DNA from: Nitrososphaeraceae archaeon
Lineage (GTDB): Archaea; Thermoproteota; Nitrososphaeria; Nitrososphaerales; Nitrososphaeraceae
Assembly: GCA_025449515.1 (NCBI GenBank)
Contig: JANWJI010000083.1
Coordinates: 1 to 10,753 of the forward strand
Direction: 5' to 3'
DNA length: 10,753 nucleotides
The position numbers and the translations under genes were made by a program. Below the pieces are notes generated by a model. It was given only the letters and a program-made list of their open reading frames with translations. It did no database searches and was not told the DNA's origin. This document shows, piece after piece, positions 1-6,196 of the stretch (positions are counted from its first letter, which is position 1; every line of letters begins with the position of its first letter).

Positions 1-125
1 AGCTGGGATTTGCTCATCGGGATTCCACTTCCTGCTAACCTAGACCTAATTATCCAGCTAAAATTGGTGGGTCTGTTGGCGAGCCTACCATGTAGCCATC
101 TATATGTATTGCCGATTACTGTCAT
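1..125 (-). CDS. Dual-specificity protein phosphatase-like protein, N-terminal fragment cut by the window edge
   Basis: An ATG at 123-125 opens a frame that stays open to the left edge, giving 41 residues beginning MTVIGNTYRWLHGRLANRP. Residues 19-37 (RPTNFSWIIRSRLAGSGIP) resemble the N-terminus of DUSP23-like and archaeal cysteine phosphatases, where a P-x-N-F-S-W-(V/I)-(I/L)-x-x-(R/K)-L-A-G segment precedes the catalytic domain. Such enzymes hydrolyse phosphate monoesters with an HCxxGxxR cysteine loop. That loop would lie beyond the window, so activity cannot be judged. The opposite-strand open frame over the same bases has no recognisable content and is treated as a shadow. A TATA-like stretch at 160-168 lies about 35-40 bases upstream of the ATG, which would leave a short leader. 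The assignment comes from remembered family sequences and no search was run. Confidence 0.7.
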   Translation of the reverse strand, partial: MTVIGNTYRWLHGRLANRPTNFSWIIRSRLAGSGIPMSKSQ

Positions 126-157
126 ATTTTTGGGGCTAAATACTTATGGAAGGTTTG

Positions 158-169
158 ATGATATAATGG
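158..169 (-). promoter_or_regulatory. Possible TATA box for the phosphatase-like gene
   Basis: On the minus strand this reads ccattatatcat, an AT-rich TATA-like element about 33-44 bases upstream of the ATG at 125. Transcription would start near 135-140 and leave a leader of about ten bases. A second AT-rich stretch at 137-147 is too close to the start codon for a leaderless transcript. The assignment is weak. Confidence 0.25.
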
Positions 170-238
170 TAATGGTAATTTGGAATTGTTACAGCCTCTC
201 CAAATTTCAGATGACAATGTTGAGATCTTAAAGCCGGC

Positions 239-554
239 CTAAAAAATGATGGGGCCAGACCATAGGCTGTAATGATTACTAGATAGATCATCTAAACACC
301 AATTCAATTTATTGATATCTAGCCCTTTGTAGATAACATATTTAGCCCAGCACCGACGACGTCCTTCTATACTGATAAACCTAGAGTTGGCGATAGAGCT
401 CAATGGAATGGTTTTTTCATAATCGATATCGTGTTGAATACTAAAACCAGAGTACTTATAAATTTGATGGAGTAGATGAATTCTTTCAATTTTTCATTTG
501 TAACGGATCTTCTGTATAGGGTTTGATTCCAAATATTGACTTGCGGGAAAATAC
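239..554 (-). pseudogene. Frameshifted coding relic of unknown family
   Basis: Two overlapping minus-strand frames join into one protein-like reading. The upstream frame, 554 down to the TGA at 486-488, gives 22 residues containing IFGIKPYTEDPLQMKN. The downstream frame, 493 down to the TAG at 239-241, gives 84 residues containing HDIDYEKTIPLSSIANSRF, then SIEGRRRCWAKYVIYKGLDI, and ending in SNHYSLWSGPIIF. Removing one A from the A5 run at 490-494 fuses them as DPLQMKIERIHLLHQ. Residue composition is unlike translated non-coding DNA: it is charged, rich in Trp and Tyr, and has no low-complexity runs. A TAG at 555-557 closes the upstream side and there is no plausible start codon, so the 5' end is also missing or in another frame. 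I do not recognise the family. A base-calling error in the homopolymer is the alternative to true decay. Confidence 0.45.
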
Positions 555-605
555 CTAGACTTATAGATAGAACAATACATAATAAGATAAATAACGTGAA
601 AGGGA

Positions 606-625
606 TCGAATCATATAAAATTCGA
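606..625 (+). promoter_or_regulatory. TATA box framed by inverted repeat, promoter of the small zinc-type gene
   Basis: TCGAAT at 606-611 and ATTCGA at 620-625 are perfect inverted arms around catataaa (612-619). The enclosed TATA box is centred about 33 bases before the TTG at 649, so transcription would start very near the start codon and the message would be leaderless or nearly so. Arms that straddle the TATA box are a typical place for a repressor to exclude TBP/TFB. The regulator is unknown. Confidence 0.45.
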
Positions 626-648
626 CTACGTTAAGGTATTTTTGAAAT

Positions 649-837
649 TTGCCGCGACCTGTAATTATAACCCAATACAATATAACACACCGAATAAGTT
701 CGATCATCAAAAGTAGACAAAAAGGTCTTTGTTGTTTTTGTGGGGTGAAAATTAATGGAATAGACGTTATTGTCAGTACCGGTAATCCCCGCAGTTACTA
801 TCATATTGAATGTGCCAAACGTCTTCATATTATATGA
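649..837 (+). CDS. Small CxxC/HxxC zinc-binding-type protein
   Basis: This 62-residue basic protein carries one potential metal site: C28-x2-C31 (within LCCFCG) and H52-x2-C55 (within YYHIEC), separated by 20 residues. That is the layout of a small treble-clef or zinc-ribbon-like finger. The N-terminal 25 residues are basic (PRPVIITQYNITHRISSIIK), compatible with nucleic-acid or protein binding. The TTG start is the only one possible, because an in-frame TGA lies at 643-645 and no later Met exists. A TATA box at 612-619 supports this start on a near-leaderless message. The opposite-strand open frame lacks any motif. No specific function can be given. Stand-alone fingers of this size are common in archaea. 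The Cys/His pattern and the fitting promoter are what make it more than a chance frame. Confidence 0.6.
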   Translation: MPRPVIITQYNITHRISSIIKSRQKGLCCFCGVKINGIDVIVSTGNPRSYYHIECAKRLHII

Positions 838-1124
838 CGTTAATTAAATCAGTAAAATTGGATCAACCGTCTAAGCTTAATCGATGTGAGTAAATACATC
901 AAAGAAGTGTTTTCGGTATTTTACTCTTCGCAGTACTTGGCTCGTAAAAAGGCAGTTTATTGTAGCTTGGAATCATACATTATCTAGAGATATCCGACTA
1001 TGAATTTTAGATAGCTAGAATATTTATCCGTTTCCTCAATATGTGTTTCATTATTCTTGCGACATAACCTCGTAACGACATACCGATAATAACAATTCAT
1101 TGTCATCCGTGAGAGGTTCAAACT
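838..1124. other. Intergenic stretch between convergent genes, no confident feature
   Basis: This separates the 3' ends of the zinc-type gene (plus) and the ArsA-like gene (minus). It is AT-rich, with no T-run or stem-loop that clearly marks a terminator on either strand. Two short minus-strand frames just downstream of the ATPase stop are discussed among the rejected items. Confidence 0.5.
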
Positions 1125-2336
1125 TCAAATAGTCCTTTCAAAAGAAATGCTTAGGTTGTTACTATTTAAGAGGACCTTAATAATTTTCATGTCGTAAGCG
1201 ATTGTAGGAAGTGGGAGTACGTTTGCTACAGCTCCGGTAGGACTTTTCACTTTTATTATTACTTCTCCTCCACTAACACGCTTGATATCAAAATCTTTTT
1301 GCTCTGTAAATGGGACCTTTACAACCATAGTCAACTTGTTCTTGGCATCTTGAACGATTGATAATGGATTTCCTTGATAGAAGATCTGTGCAGGATTTTC
1401 TTCTCCAAATATTAGATTAGCATTTAAACGCAGCAATTCTATACCAGCTAACTCTGCCTGATGAAGTGGAATTTCTCTGACTGGGATAGGATAAAAATTT
1501 ATTCGAGCTTCCTCTACTTTTATCCTTTGAAATTTTGACCACTTTGTGTAGTAAGCATCTGAGGCATTACTTGCATTATCCGATGTCGCAGGCCAAATTT
1601 TATTAATTATTGCAAGATCGACATTAATGCCATACAAGCTTGCCAACATTAGAGCTCTTTTTGCATTTTCTATACTAAACGAATCAGGATTTGCCACCAG
1701 CCTGATACTCGTAGTTTTATAGTCCGTAATGATATTTGCAAGACTTTTGAGTCTATCAAAAAAATCTTGTTCGAATTGCGAAATGTTGTTTGGAACAGAA
1801 ACGGCAGAGAACGTCTGAAAGATTTTCGAAAACCCAGAGAACAGACCGAAAAGCCCCATAAGCTTTCTACCTACATTGCCTACAAGTTTAGGAAGATACA
1901 GATATCTTAACGCCTCACCCGAGGCAGGCATATCGAGAACAACTGCATCGAATGAATTGTCTTGCATAATTTCTTCAATTTTTAACAGAGAAAATAGCTG
2001 CGTCATTCCTGGCATCATGGCGATCTCGTATGATATGCTCTCATCAAGCCCTTTTTGAATAAATAACGACGCCATGTAAGAAAGTAAGTTGTTATACTTC
2101 TTGTTGATTTCCCTAACTGGATCGACCTGCAACAAAAAAAGATTGGGTATCACCTCTTGGATATCATAATTTTCCGAAATCTCATTGGGTAGCATAAAGG
2201 CATCGCCTAGCGTATGTGCTGGATCTGAGGAGATCAACAAAGTTTTATGATTTCTATCAGACAGTTTAATCGCCGTAGAAGATGATGTAACGGTTTTACC
2301 AGTGCCTCCTTTTCCCGTATATATTATTAGCCTCAT
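1125..2336 (-). CDS. ArsA/Get3-family ATPase with C-terminal HSP20-like domain
   Basis: This 403-residue soluble P-loop ATPase is of the SIMIBI class. Residues 8-15 (GKGGTGKT) are the deviant Walker A with its signature lysine, here with T where most ArsA/Get3 proteins have V. SSDPAHTLGDAF (36-47) matches the conserved DPAHSLGD segment, and DMPASGEALR (135-144) stands where the family has D-TAPTGHTLR. Residues about 336-400 form a beta-rich tail (VVKVPF, GEVIIKVK, LSISFER) matching the HSP20-like domain fused to many archaeal and cyanobacterial ArsA homologues. There is no cysteine anywhere, so neither the arsenite-binding cysteines of ArsA nor the zinc CxxC of Get3 is present. A nucleotide-driven client or membrane-protein targeting role is more likely than arsenite efflux. 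It lies 52 bases downstream of the YkgJ-type gene on the same strand, so co-transcription is possible, although a weak TATA-like element also lies ahead of its ATG. Confidence 0.9.
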   Translation of the reverse strand: MRLIIYTGKGGTGKTVTSSSTAIKLSDRNHKTLLISSDPAHTLGDAFMLPNEISENYDIQEVIPNLFLLQVDPVREINKKYNNLLSYMASLFIQKGLDESISYEIAMMPGMTQLFSLLKIEEIMQDNSFDAVVLDMPASGEALRYLYLPKLVGNVGRKLMGLFGLFSGFSKIFQTFSAVSVPNNISQFEQDFFDRLKSLANIITDYKTTSIRLVANPDSFSIENAKRALMLASLYGINVDLAIINKIWPATSDNASNASDAYYTKWSKFQRIKVEEARINFYPIPVREIPLHQAELAGIELLRLNANLIFGEENPAQIFYQGNPLSIVQDAKNKLTMVVKVPFTEQKDFDIKRVSGGEVIIKVKSPTGAVANVLPLPTIAYDMKIIKVLLNSNNLSISFERTI

Positions 2337-2356
2337 TTTATTTTGCTGACGAACCT

Positions 2357-2365
2357 ACTTAAACA
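2357..2365 (-). promoter_or_regulatory. Possible TATA box ahead of the ArsA-like gene
   Basis: On the minus strand the sequence reads tgtttaagt, centred about 25 bases before the ATG at 2336. This spacing would give a leaderless transcript starting at or next to the ATG, independent of the upstream gene. The match to a TATA consensus is only moderate. Confidence 0.3.
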
Positions 2366-2388
2366 AGAGATTGGCACTAAGATGAGTT

Positions 2389-3114
2389 TCACTTAACAAA
2401 ATTGATAAGACCGTAACTATTTCTAATCGTTCTCCTAACTGCCATATTGTAATGATATATGGTCTTTGCATATTCATTTAATACCGGAATCATTTGATCT
2501 AATGAATCACTCAGATAGAAGCCAGGACAATCCCCCGTAAACTGAAATGTAGCATGAACCACAGGCACATTATTTTCAATATTTATCCACGATGCAAACG
2601 GGTATAGCCAGCAGACACCTGGCTTTTCCGGTTGTAGTCCACAATTACCCTCTTTGCTCAAAAACCTACAACTGACAGGAGTCCCGTCCTCGCTGTCATT
2701 CTCATCTACTTTGCGTTTCAACGAAAGCATAGTAAATAAAGTAGAAACTCTTCCTTTTTCGTCCTTTTCATCCCAACTCGAAATTTTTGTTTCATTCTTC
2801 AGAAACTCTGACTCCAGCCTGTACCCCATTTTCCGCGTTATTACATGTACATCATCAATTGTAAGTGGGAGCCTACCTTGGCGATCGCAGCAGTTATGGC
2901 AATCTGGCCATAAACATCTCCACAAGACAAACAGCTTATCAGTTGCGAGAGTTGGAATATGATATGTCACCTTATCTACTCTTAAGGTGGTATCATAAAC
3001 GTCCTTTCTATTACCAAGTTGCAAATCGTATATCTGGGGTTCAATAGACCAATTTTTCGCGAGAAGCTCGAGCGAATCCCTCACTGATGATGGTGATGAT
3101 TTAGATGATGTCAA
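2389..3114 (-). CDS. YkgJ-type zinc/iron-chelating cysteine-cluster protein
   Basis: This 241-residue protein has eight cysteines in the YkgJ (zinc- or iron-chelating domain) order: C67-x4-C72-x2-C75-C76 near the N-terminus, then C149-x8-C158-x9-C168 followed directly by WLYPF, and a late C196-P-G. The family pattern is an N-terminal CxxCC, a central GxC, and a Cys that precedes YPF. Members are thought to bind a metal or Fe-S centre, but their reaction is generally unknown. The C-terminal part is helical and charged, and there is no signal peptide or membrane helix. The TTG at 3112-3114 is the first start after an in-frame TAA near 3145-3147. A GTG at residue 11 is the alternative. The ArsA-like gene follows on the same strand after 52 bases, so an ATPase paired with a metal-cluster protein is possible. 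That pairing is inferred from position alone. Confidence 0.85.
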   Translation of the reverse strand: MTSSKSSPSSVRDSLELLAKNWSIEPQIYDLQLGNRKDVYDTTLRVDKVTYHIPTLATDKLFVLWRCLWPDCHNCCDRQGRLPLTIDDVHVITRKMGYRLESEFLKNETKISSWDEKDEKGRVSTLFTMLSLKRKVDENDSEDGTPVSCRFLSKEGNCGLQPEKPGVCWLYPFASWINIENNVPVVHATFQFTGDCPGFYLSDSLDQMIPVLNEYAKTIYHYNMAVRRTIRNSYGLINFVK

Positions 3115-3459
3115 ATACGAGCTGAATATTGGATAAATGCACCTTTAAATGTGCCTAAACTGCCTTATTCTTTGGAGAATACTGTTAAGAAAGCCATTTA
3201 TTGCAATTCCAGTTTAATATACCTTTTCTTCAATTAGTTAATTTAGCTAGACGCAAGCATTTGAAAAGATATGATGTTAGTTGTACGCCTGGGATTCACG
3301 TTCAAGAAGGACATTCATGTATCAGAACAACATATTCTCTCTTTCTCATCACTACTCAAAAGTGTTCTTATGTATTCTATGATTATTAACAAACATCTCA
3401 AACTATCCTGTCTTTTTCTTCCTTAGCCTATTATCATCGTCTTGTATAATTTGCTTATT
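3115..3459. other. 345-base gene-free stretch containing the YkgJ-gene promoter
   Basis: This separates two minus-strand genes. Its left end carries AT-rich promoter-like elements for the YkgJ-type gene: on the minus strand, catttatcc ending about 20 bases ahead of the TTG and, further up, a TTTAAA within a 16-base dyad. A plus-strand frame from a TTG at 3201 to 3389 has no motif, ribosome site or good TATA box and is not called. No clear T-run terminator follows the 595-residue gene on the minus strand. Confidence 0.5.
3139..3154. promoter_or_regulatory. 16-base dyad centred on TTTAAA upstream of the YkgJ-type gene
   Basis: The sequence gcacctttaaatgtgc has outer arms gcac and gtgc around a symmetric TTTAAA, with one mismatched pair (positions 5 and 12). 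The TTTAAA lies 30-35 bases before the TTG start at 3114 and could be the TATA box itself, with the dyad serving as an operator. Symmetry of this length occurs by chance in AT-rich DNA, so support is limited. Confidence 0.3.
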
Positions 3460-5247
3460 CTACTGGTGAGCGGATGGCGAAACATTGAGCGCGGATTGTG
3501 GGCTCTGGGGTAGGATTTGTACACCAACTATCTTATCTACAGTCTTCTTGTTCCCATATGCATCATTATACATTATGTGTATAGTCAAGATTTCAAGGCT
3601 GCCTCCTACAGCAATGCTAGGAAAAATAGCAGTATCTACTCTCTTGATCTGATCAGCTTGTACAGATCCTATGTTAAATGTGCTGCTTCCTAAAATTATG
3701 AGAGGTATAATATTATTTTGTTGAAGTACATTACTGGATATAGATAAGTTTCCAACTGATGGTGTGATGATGTTACTAGCTGTGGCAGCTTGAGTTCTGG
3801 ACATAACGTCAGCTATTACGCCATTAGCTGTTGCAGATCCCTCGTTTCTAATAATTAGTGCTACCCTCGTCGGAGAGCCAGGATTTGCTGACAACACATT
3901 CAACTGGCTCGCCGATAGCAACGATGTTAGATTTCCAATTTCTCTCGATAATTGCGATTCTGGTACCGCGAACGTAGCTAATATTACCTTGCCACTTATC
4001 CTGAATGGGATATCAATAGTTCTTGAGGTCGATTCAAATGGCGTGACTCGATTTGTCGTCTTCAGGTTTGATTTGTCCCTCGCATTTAGTTTATCAAGGG
4101 ATTTTAGTATCTGAATTGTTGCGGATGCATTTATTTGTCGTGAAAGATCAAATGCCCTGGATTTAGATGCTGTATTGAATTCTGACTTAATCTTCCTCTC
4201 CTGTTCGAGTGTAAAGAAATGTAGCCTTAGCGATCCATGATATAGTTTTCCAACCTCTGCAGAAGGCTCAACATAGACTGGAAAGTATAGCACGAATGTT
4301 TGTCCAGCCTTAACCAGTCCGTTATAGCTTGCTATTGCGGTGTTACTATCGTTATTACTGTCAGTTATGTTATAGATGCTATTGCCTGTCACACTCGAAT
4401 TAAGTGTACTCGAATTAGCTGCAGGTACGATAGCCGAGACCTTCGCAGTGGTGTTGGTCGAGTTACTTCCAGGGTCGTTATCATTGGGAGAGACCACCGC
4501 ATGAAATCCCTTAGGCAATTGCAACGATCCTCTAATACTTGTGACGTCTACAAAGCCCCTATTTATTAGAACTACTGCTAATATTGAATTTCCTTCTCCT
4601 GGTCCGACCTCTTGCCTAATTACTGGCTCCAATGGCGCAGCTGGGGTCCGATCTGACGATGATCCCGCATCAATACCACCCGGAGCTGTATTATCAGTCC
4701 AATATGAATTTACAAATTGGAATCTAACAGGTCCCTCGGTTATGTTCTTGAACGTAGAACTGGATGTAGATTTTGTTTTGCTAATTGACAAGTTCTTATT
4801 AATTAGTAAAAATCTCGAAGTTGGAATGAATGATGAATTAGATGCCATCTTACCGTTCTGTGTATTATTACCACATACAAAAGTATCGTTTTTCTGAGTC
4901 TGTGTAGGTGCTATCGGTGAAGATGTATTTGCCGATGAATTCACGATCTGAATGTTACCACATATAACATTTGACTTCTGTGGAGAGGGTGATGATGGAC
5001 TCGAAAAATTCGAAGAAAACAGAATCGATGGCGAGTTCAGATCTGGGATAGCCAGAGCGCGTGGTAAGATCTTTGTAACAAAATTTAACTCAGCTAGTTG
5101 TCTGGCAGGAAGGATCGTACTGGACAAAAGAAGGATGGCAAATGCGATAGCAACCAAACCATAAGCTCGAGCATGAAAACAATATATAAAGCGCCTTTCA
5201 TAATTTCTTTCGCTTGAAGTATTCTTTTTACGATAAAGTAGGCGCAT
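3460..5247 (-). CDS. Secreted or N-terminally anchored COG1361-like surface protein (B-module paralogue)
   Basis: This is a 595-residue protein. A basic N-terminus (to about 27) is followed by one hydrophobic stretch at about 28-46 (AYGLVAIAFAILLLSSTIL), a signal peptide or signal anchor, and there is no C-terminal membrane helix. Residues about 65-165 are Ser/Asn-rich with many N-x-S/T sequons and two CGN cysteines (C96, C125) that could pair outside the cell. From about 173 to the end it aligns by eye with the central part of the 1179-residue protein. Shared blocks are the NSYW/DAYW region, QEVGPGEG (212-219), L-LP-GF (243-248), TAIASYNGLVKAGQTFVLYF (303-322), the SGKVIL strand (418-423), the NEG-ATANGV block (468-477), the STFNIG block (522-527) and the IFPS-A-GG block (541-549). 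Beta-sandwich domains of this kind are usual in archaeal cell-surface proteins. It is transcribed divergently from the ABC ATPase gene. An ATG about 29 bases downstream of a TATA box suggests a leaderless message. The substrate or partner is unknown. Confidence 0.85.
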   Translation of the reverse strand: MRLLYRKKNTSSERNYERRFIYCFHARAYGLVAIAFAILLLSSTILPARQLAELNFVTKILPRALAIPDLNSPSILFSSNFSSPSSPSPQKSNVICGNIQIVNSSANTSSPIAPTQTQKNDTFVCGNNTQNGKMASNSSFIPTSRFLLINKNLSISKTKSTSSSTFKNITEGPVRFQFVNSYWTDNTAPGGIDAGSSSDRTPAAPLEPVIRQEVGPGEGNSILAVVLINRGFVDVTSIRGSLQLPKGFHAVVSPNDNDPGSNSTNTTAKVSAIVPAANSSTLNSSVTGNSIYNITDSNNDSNTAIASYNGLVKAGQTFVLYFPVYVEPSAEVGKLYHGSLRLHFFTLEQERKIKSEFNTASKSRAFDLSRQINASATIQILKSLDKLNARDKSNLKTTNRVTPFESTSRTIDIPFRISGKVILATFAVPESQLSREIGNLTSLLSASQLNVLSANPGSPTRVALIIRNEGSATANGVIADVMSRTQAATASNIITPSVGNLSISSNVLQQNNIIPLIILGSSTFNIGSVQADQIKRVDTAIFPSIAVGGSLEILTIHIMYNDAYGNKKTVDKIVGVQILPQSPQSALNVSPSAHQ

Positions 5248-5272
5248 CGTCTTTGGTTGCTTTGCGAGCTTG

Positions 5273-5280
5273 AAATATAT
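5273..5280 (-). promoter_or_regulatory. TATA box of the 595-residue surface-protein gene
   Basis: On the minus strand this reads atatattt, centred about 29 bases before the ATG at 5247. The spacing predicts transcription starting at or within a few bases of the start codon, a leaderless message. No Shine-Dalgarno-like sequence lies between the two. Confidence 0.5.
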
Positions 5281-5302
5281 GGATGATGGAGATTTTATTT
5301 TA

Positions 5303-5342
5303 ATCTATACATTTATGAACTTTATCTTAACATTGTATAGAT
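5303..5342. repeat. Perfect 9-base inverted repeat between the divergent genes
   Basis: ATCTATACA at 5303-5311 and TGTATAGAT at 5334-5342 are exact reverse complements, separated by 22 bases. Their centres are 31 bases apart, about three helical turns, so two dimers could bind the same face or a regulator could loop the DNA. The repeat lies 23-62 bases upstream of the minus-strand TATA box and just left of the 21-bp palindrome. It is a candidate second operator for the divergent promoter. Confidence 0.4.
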
Positions 5343-5364
5343 GGAATGTAAAAAGCCGTAACGC

Positions 5365-5385
5365 GGTACATTCGACGAATGTATC
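5365..5385. promoter_or_regulatory. 21-bp palindromic operator, copy 1
   Basis: Left arm GGTACATTCG, centre A, right arm CGAATGTATC. Nine of ten arm positions are symmetric. It shares 17 of 21 bases with the copy at 9893-9913, and both are preceded by GC. It ends about 11 bases before the centre of the plus-strand TATA box, upstream of where TFB would bind, a position suited to an activator or to a repressor that blocks TFB. A third half-site, CGAATG, follows three bases after CGAATG of the right arm. It may serve both the ABC gene and the divergent surface-protein gene. Confidence 0.65.
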
Positions 5386-5391
5386 GAATGA

Positions 5392-5400
5392 TTTTTATAA
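5392..5400 (+). promoter_or_regulatory. TATA box of the ABC ATPase/surface-protein operon
   Basis: The sequence tttttataa predicts a transcription start near 5420-5426 and a leader of about 50 bases before the ATG at 5474. A second AT-rich element at 5427-5436 (agtataatat) could support a later start near 5455-5460. The first is preferred because its distance from the adjacent palindrome is matched at the other palindrome copy. Confidence 0.5.
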
Positions 5401-5455
5401 GTAAAAGAGGTTAGATAAATTTGACAGTATAATATATCTAACAATAGTATCGTTT

Positions 5456-5461
5456 GGAGAG
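5456..5461 (+). promoter_or_regulatory. Weak ribosome binding site of the ABC ATPase gene
   Basis: GGAGAG lies 12 bases before the ATG at 5474 and is complementary to the CUCC core at the 3' end of archaeal 16S rRNA. The spacing is longer than usual. Together with the leader it suggests that this gene, unlike its neighbours, is not translated from a leaderless start. Confidence 0.35.
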
Positions 5462-5473
5462 AATTAAATTATT

Positions 5474-6196
5474 ATGAATGACCATTACAGTTACAGATAT
5501 GAGCCAGAGACCCTGAAGGTTGAAAATCTTACCAAGATATATATTTCTTCGATGGGTAAGGTAGTACCATTAAAAAGCGTGTCTTTCACGGTAAACAAGG
5601 GTGAGTTCGTATCGATAGTAGGGCCTTCTGGGAGTGGTAAATCAACGCTGATGAACATGTTAGGAGCTTTGGACAGGCCGACATCTGGCAAAGTCTTTAT
5701 TAATGGAATTGATATTTTTACTTTGAATGACTCTCAGCTTTCGACTTTAAGGAATAATACTATAGGCTTTATCTTCCAATCATATAATTTGATTGATAGG
5801 ACGACGGTTTTAAAAAATGTGGAGTTTCCAGGCATTACAGGTGGAATGAGCGACAGGGATAGAAGGCGGCGCGCAGAAAGACTTTTAGGGTTCCTTGGAA
5901 TTCGCGACAAAGCTAAATTTAAACCGACGAATCTTAGCGGTGGTCAACAACAACGAGTTGCAATCGCAAGAGCATTAATGAACAATCCAAAAATAATTCT
6001 TGCCGATGAACCGACTGGCAATTTGGATACAAAAACTGGTGAAGATGTATTTGGGCTGTTATCTATGCTTTCTAATAAATTTTCAAGAACAATAATTATG
6101 GTCACACATAATCCTGATCTAGCTGCCAGAACCGATAGAGCAATCCACATCCGCGATGGTGCTATAGAAAAAGAAGTTGTAAATATTGCAAACTAA
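5474..6196 (+). CDS. ABC transporter ATP-binding protein, LolD/MacB type
   Basis: This is a complete 240-residue nucleotide-binding subunit. Walker A is GPSGSGKST (50-58), the Q-loop glutamine is Q102 in FIFQSYNLI, the signature is LSGGQQQRVAIARAL (154-168), Walker B with catalytic Glu is IILADEPTGNLD (174-185), and the H-loop histidine is H212 in VTHN. The GALDRPTSG stretch after Walker A and DEPTGNLD are typical of the LolD/MacB/FtsE group. That group works with FtsX-like permeases in lipoprotein release, macrolide or peptide export, or cell-wall signalling, using ATP on the cytoplasmic face. All catalytic residues are present, so it should be active. Its stop overlaps the TTG start of the surface-protein gene by 11 bases, implying coupled translation. 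No FtsX/MacB permease gene is seen in the window. It may act with a permease encoded elsewhere or with the neighbouring membrane proteins. Confidence 0.95.
   Translation: MNDHYSYRYEPETLKVENLTKIYISSMGKVVPLKSVSFTVNKGEFVSIVGPSGSGKSTLMNMLGALDRPTSGKVFINGIDIFTLNDSQLSTLRNNTIGFIFQSYNLIDRTTVLKNVEFPGITGGMSDRDRRRRAERLLGFLGIRDKAKFKPTNLSGGQQQRVAIARALMNNPKIILADEPTGNLDTKTGEDVFGLLSMLSNKFSRTIIMVTHNPDLAARTDRAIHIRDGAIEKEVVNIAN

Noticed and set aside
10..231. Plus-strand hydrophobic open frame of 73 residues at the left edge
   Set aside because: It overlaps the minus-strand phosphatase-like start, which shows family-specific residues. Its own translation has no motif, and it starts with a TTG without a promoter.
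631..828. Minus-strand frame opposite the small zinc-type gene
   Set aside because: It is a shadow: no motif or promoter, while the plus strand has CxxC/HxxC and a fitting TATA box.
984..1106. Minus-strand 40-residue frame just after the ATPase stop, with a neighbouring frame that reads KFEPLTDDNELLLSVCRYEV
   Set aside because: The two frames might be one small frameshifted gene joined near the SQE/NNE point, but each is very short, no family is recognised and no promoter is evident, so it cannot be separated from chance.
3201..3389. Plus-strand frame of 62 residues from a TTG, with a CTPGIHVQEGHSC segment
   Set aside because: There is no recognisable family, no ribosome site and no convincing TATA box at the right distance. 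A lone C-x4-H-x4-H-x-C stretch is not enough in such a short frame.
4300..5164. Several plus-strand frames of 70-118 residues within the 595-residue gene
   Set aside because: They are antisense shadows of a Ser/Asn-rich coding region. Their translations lack family features and they have no promoters.
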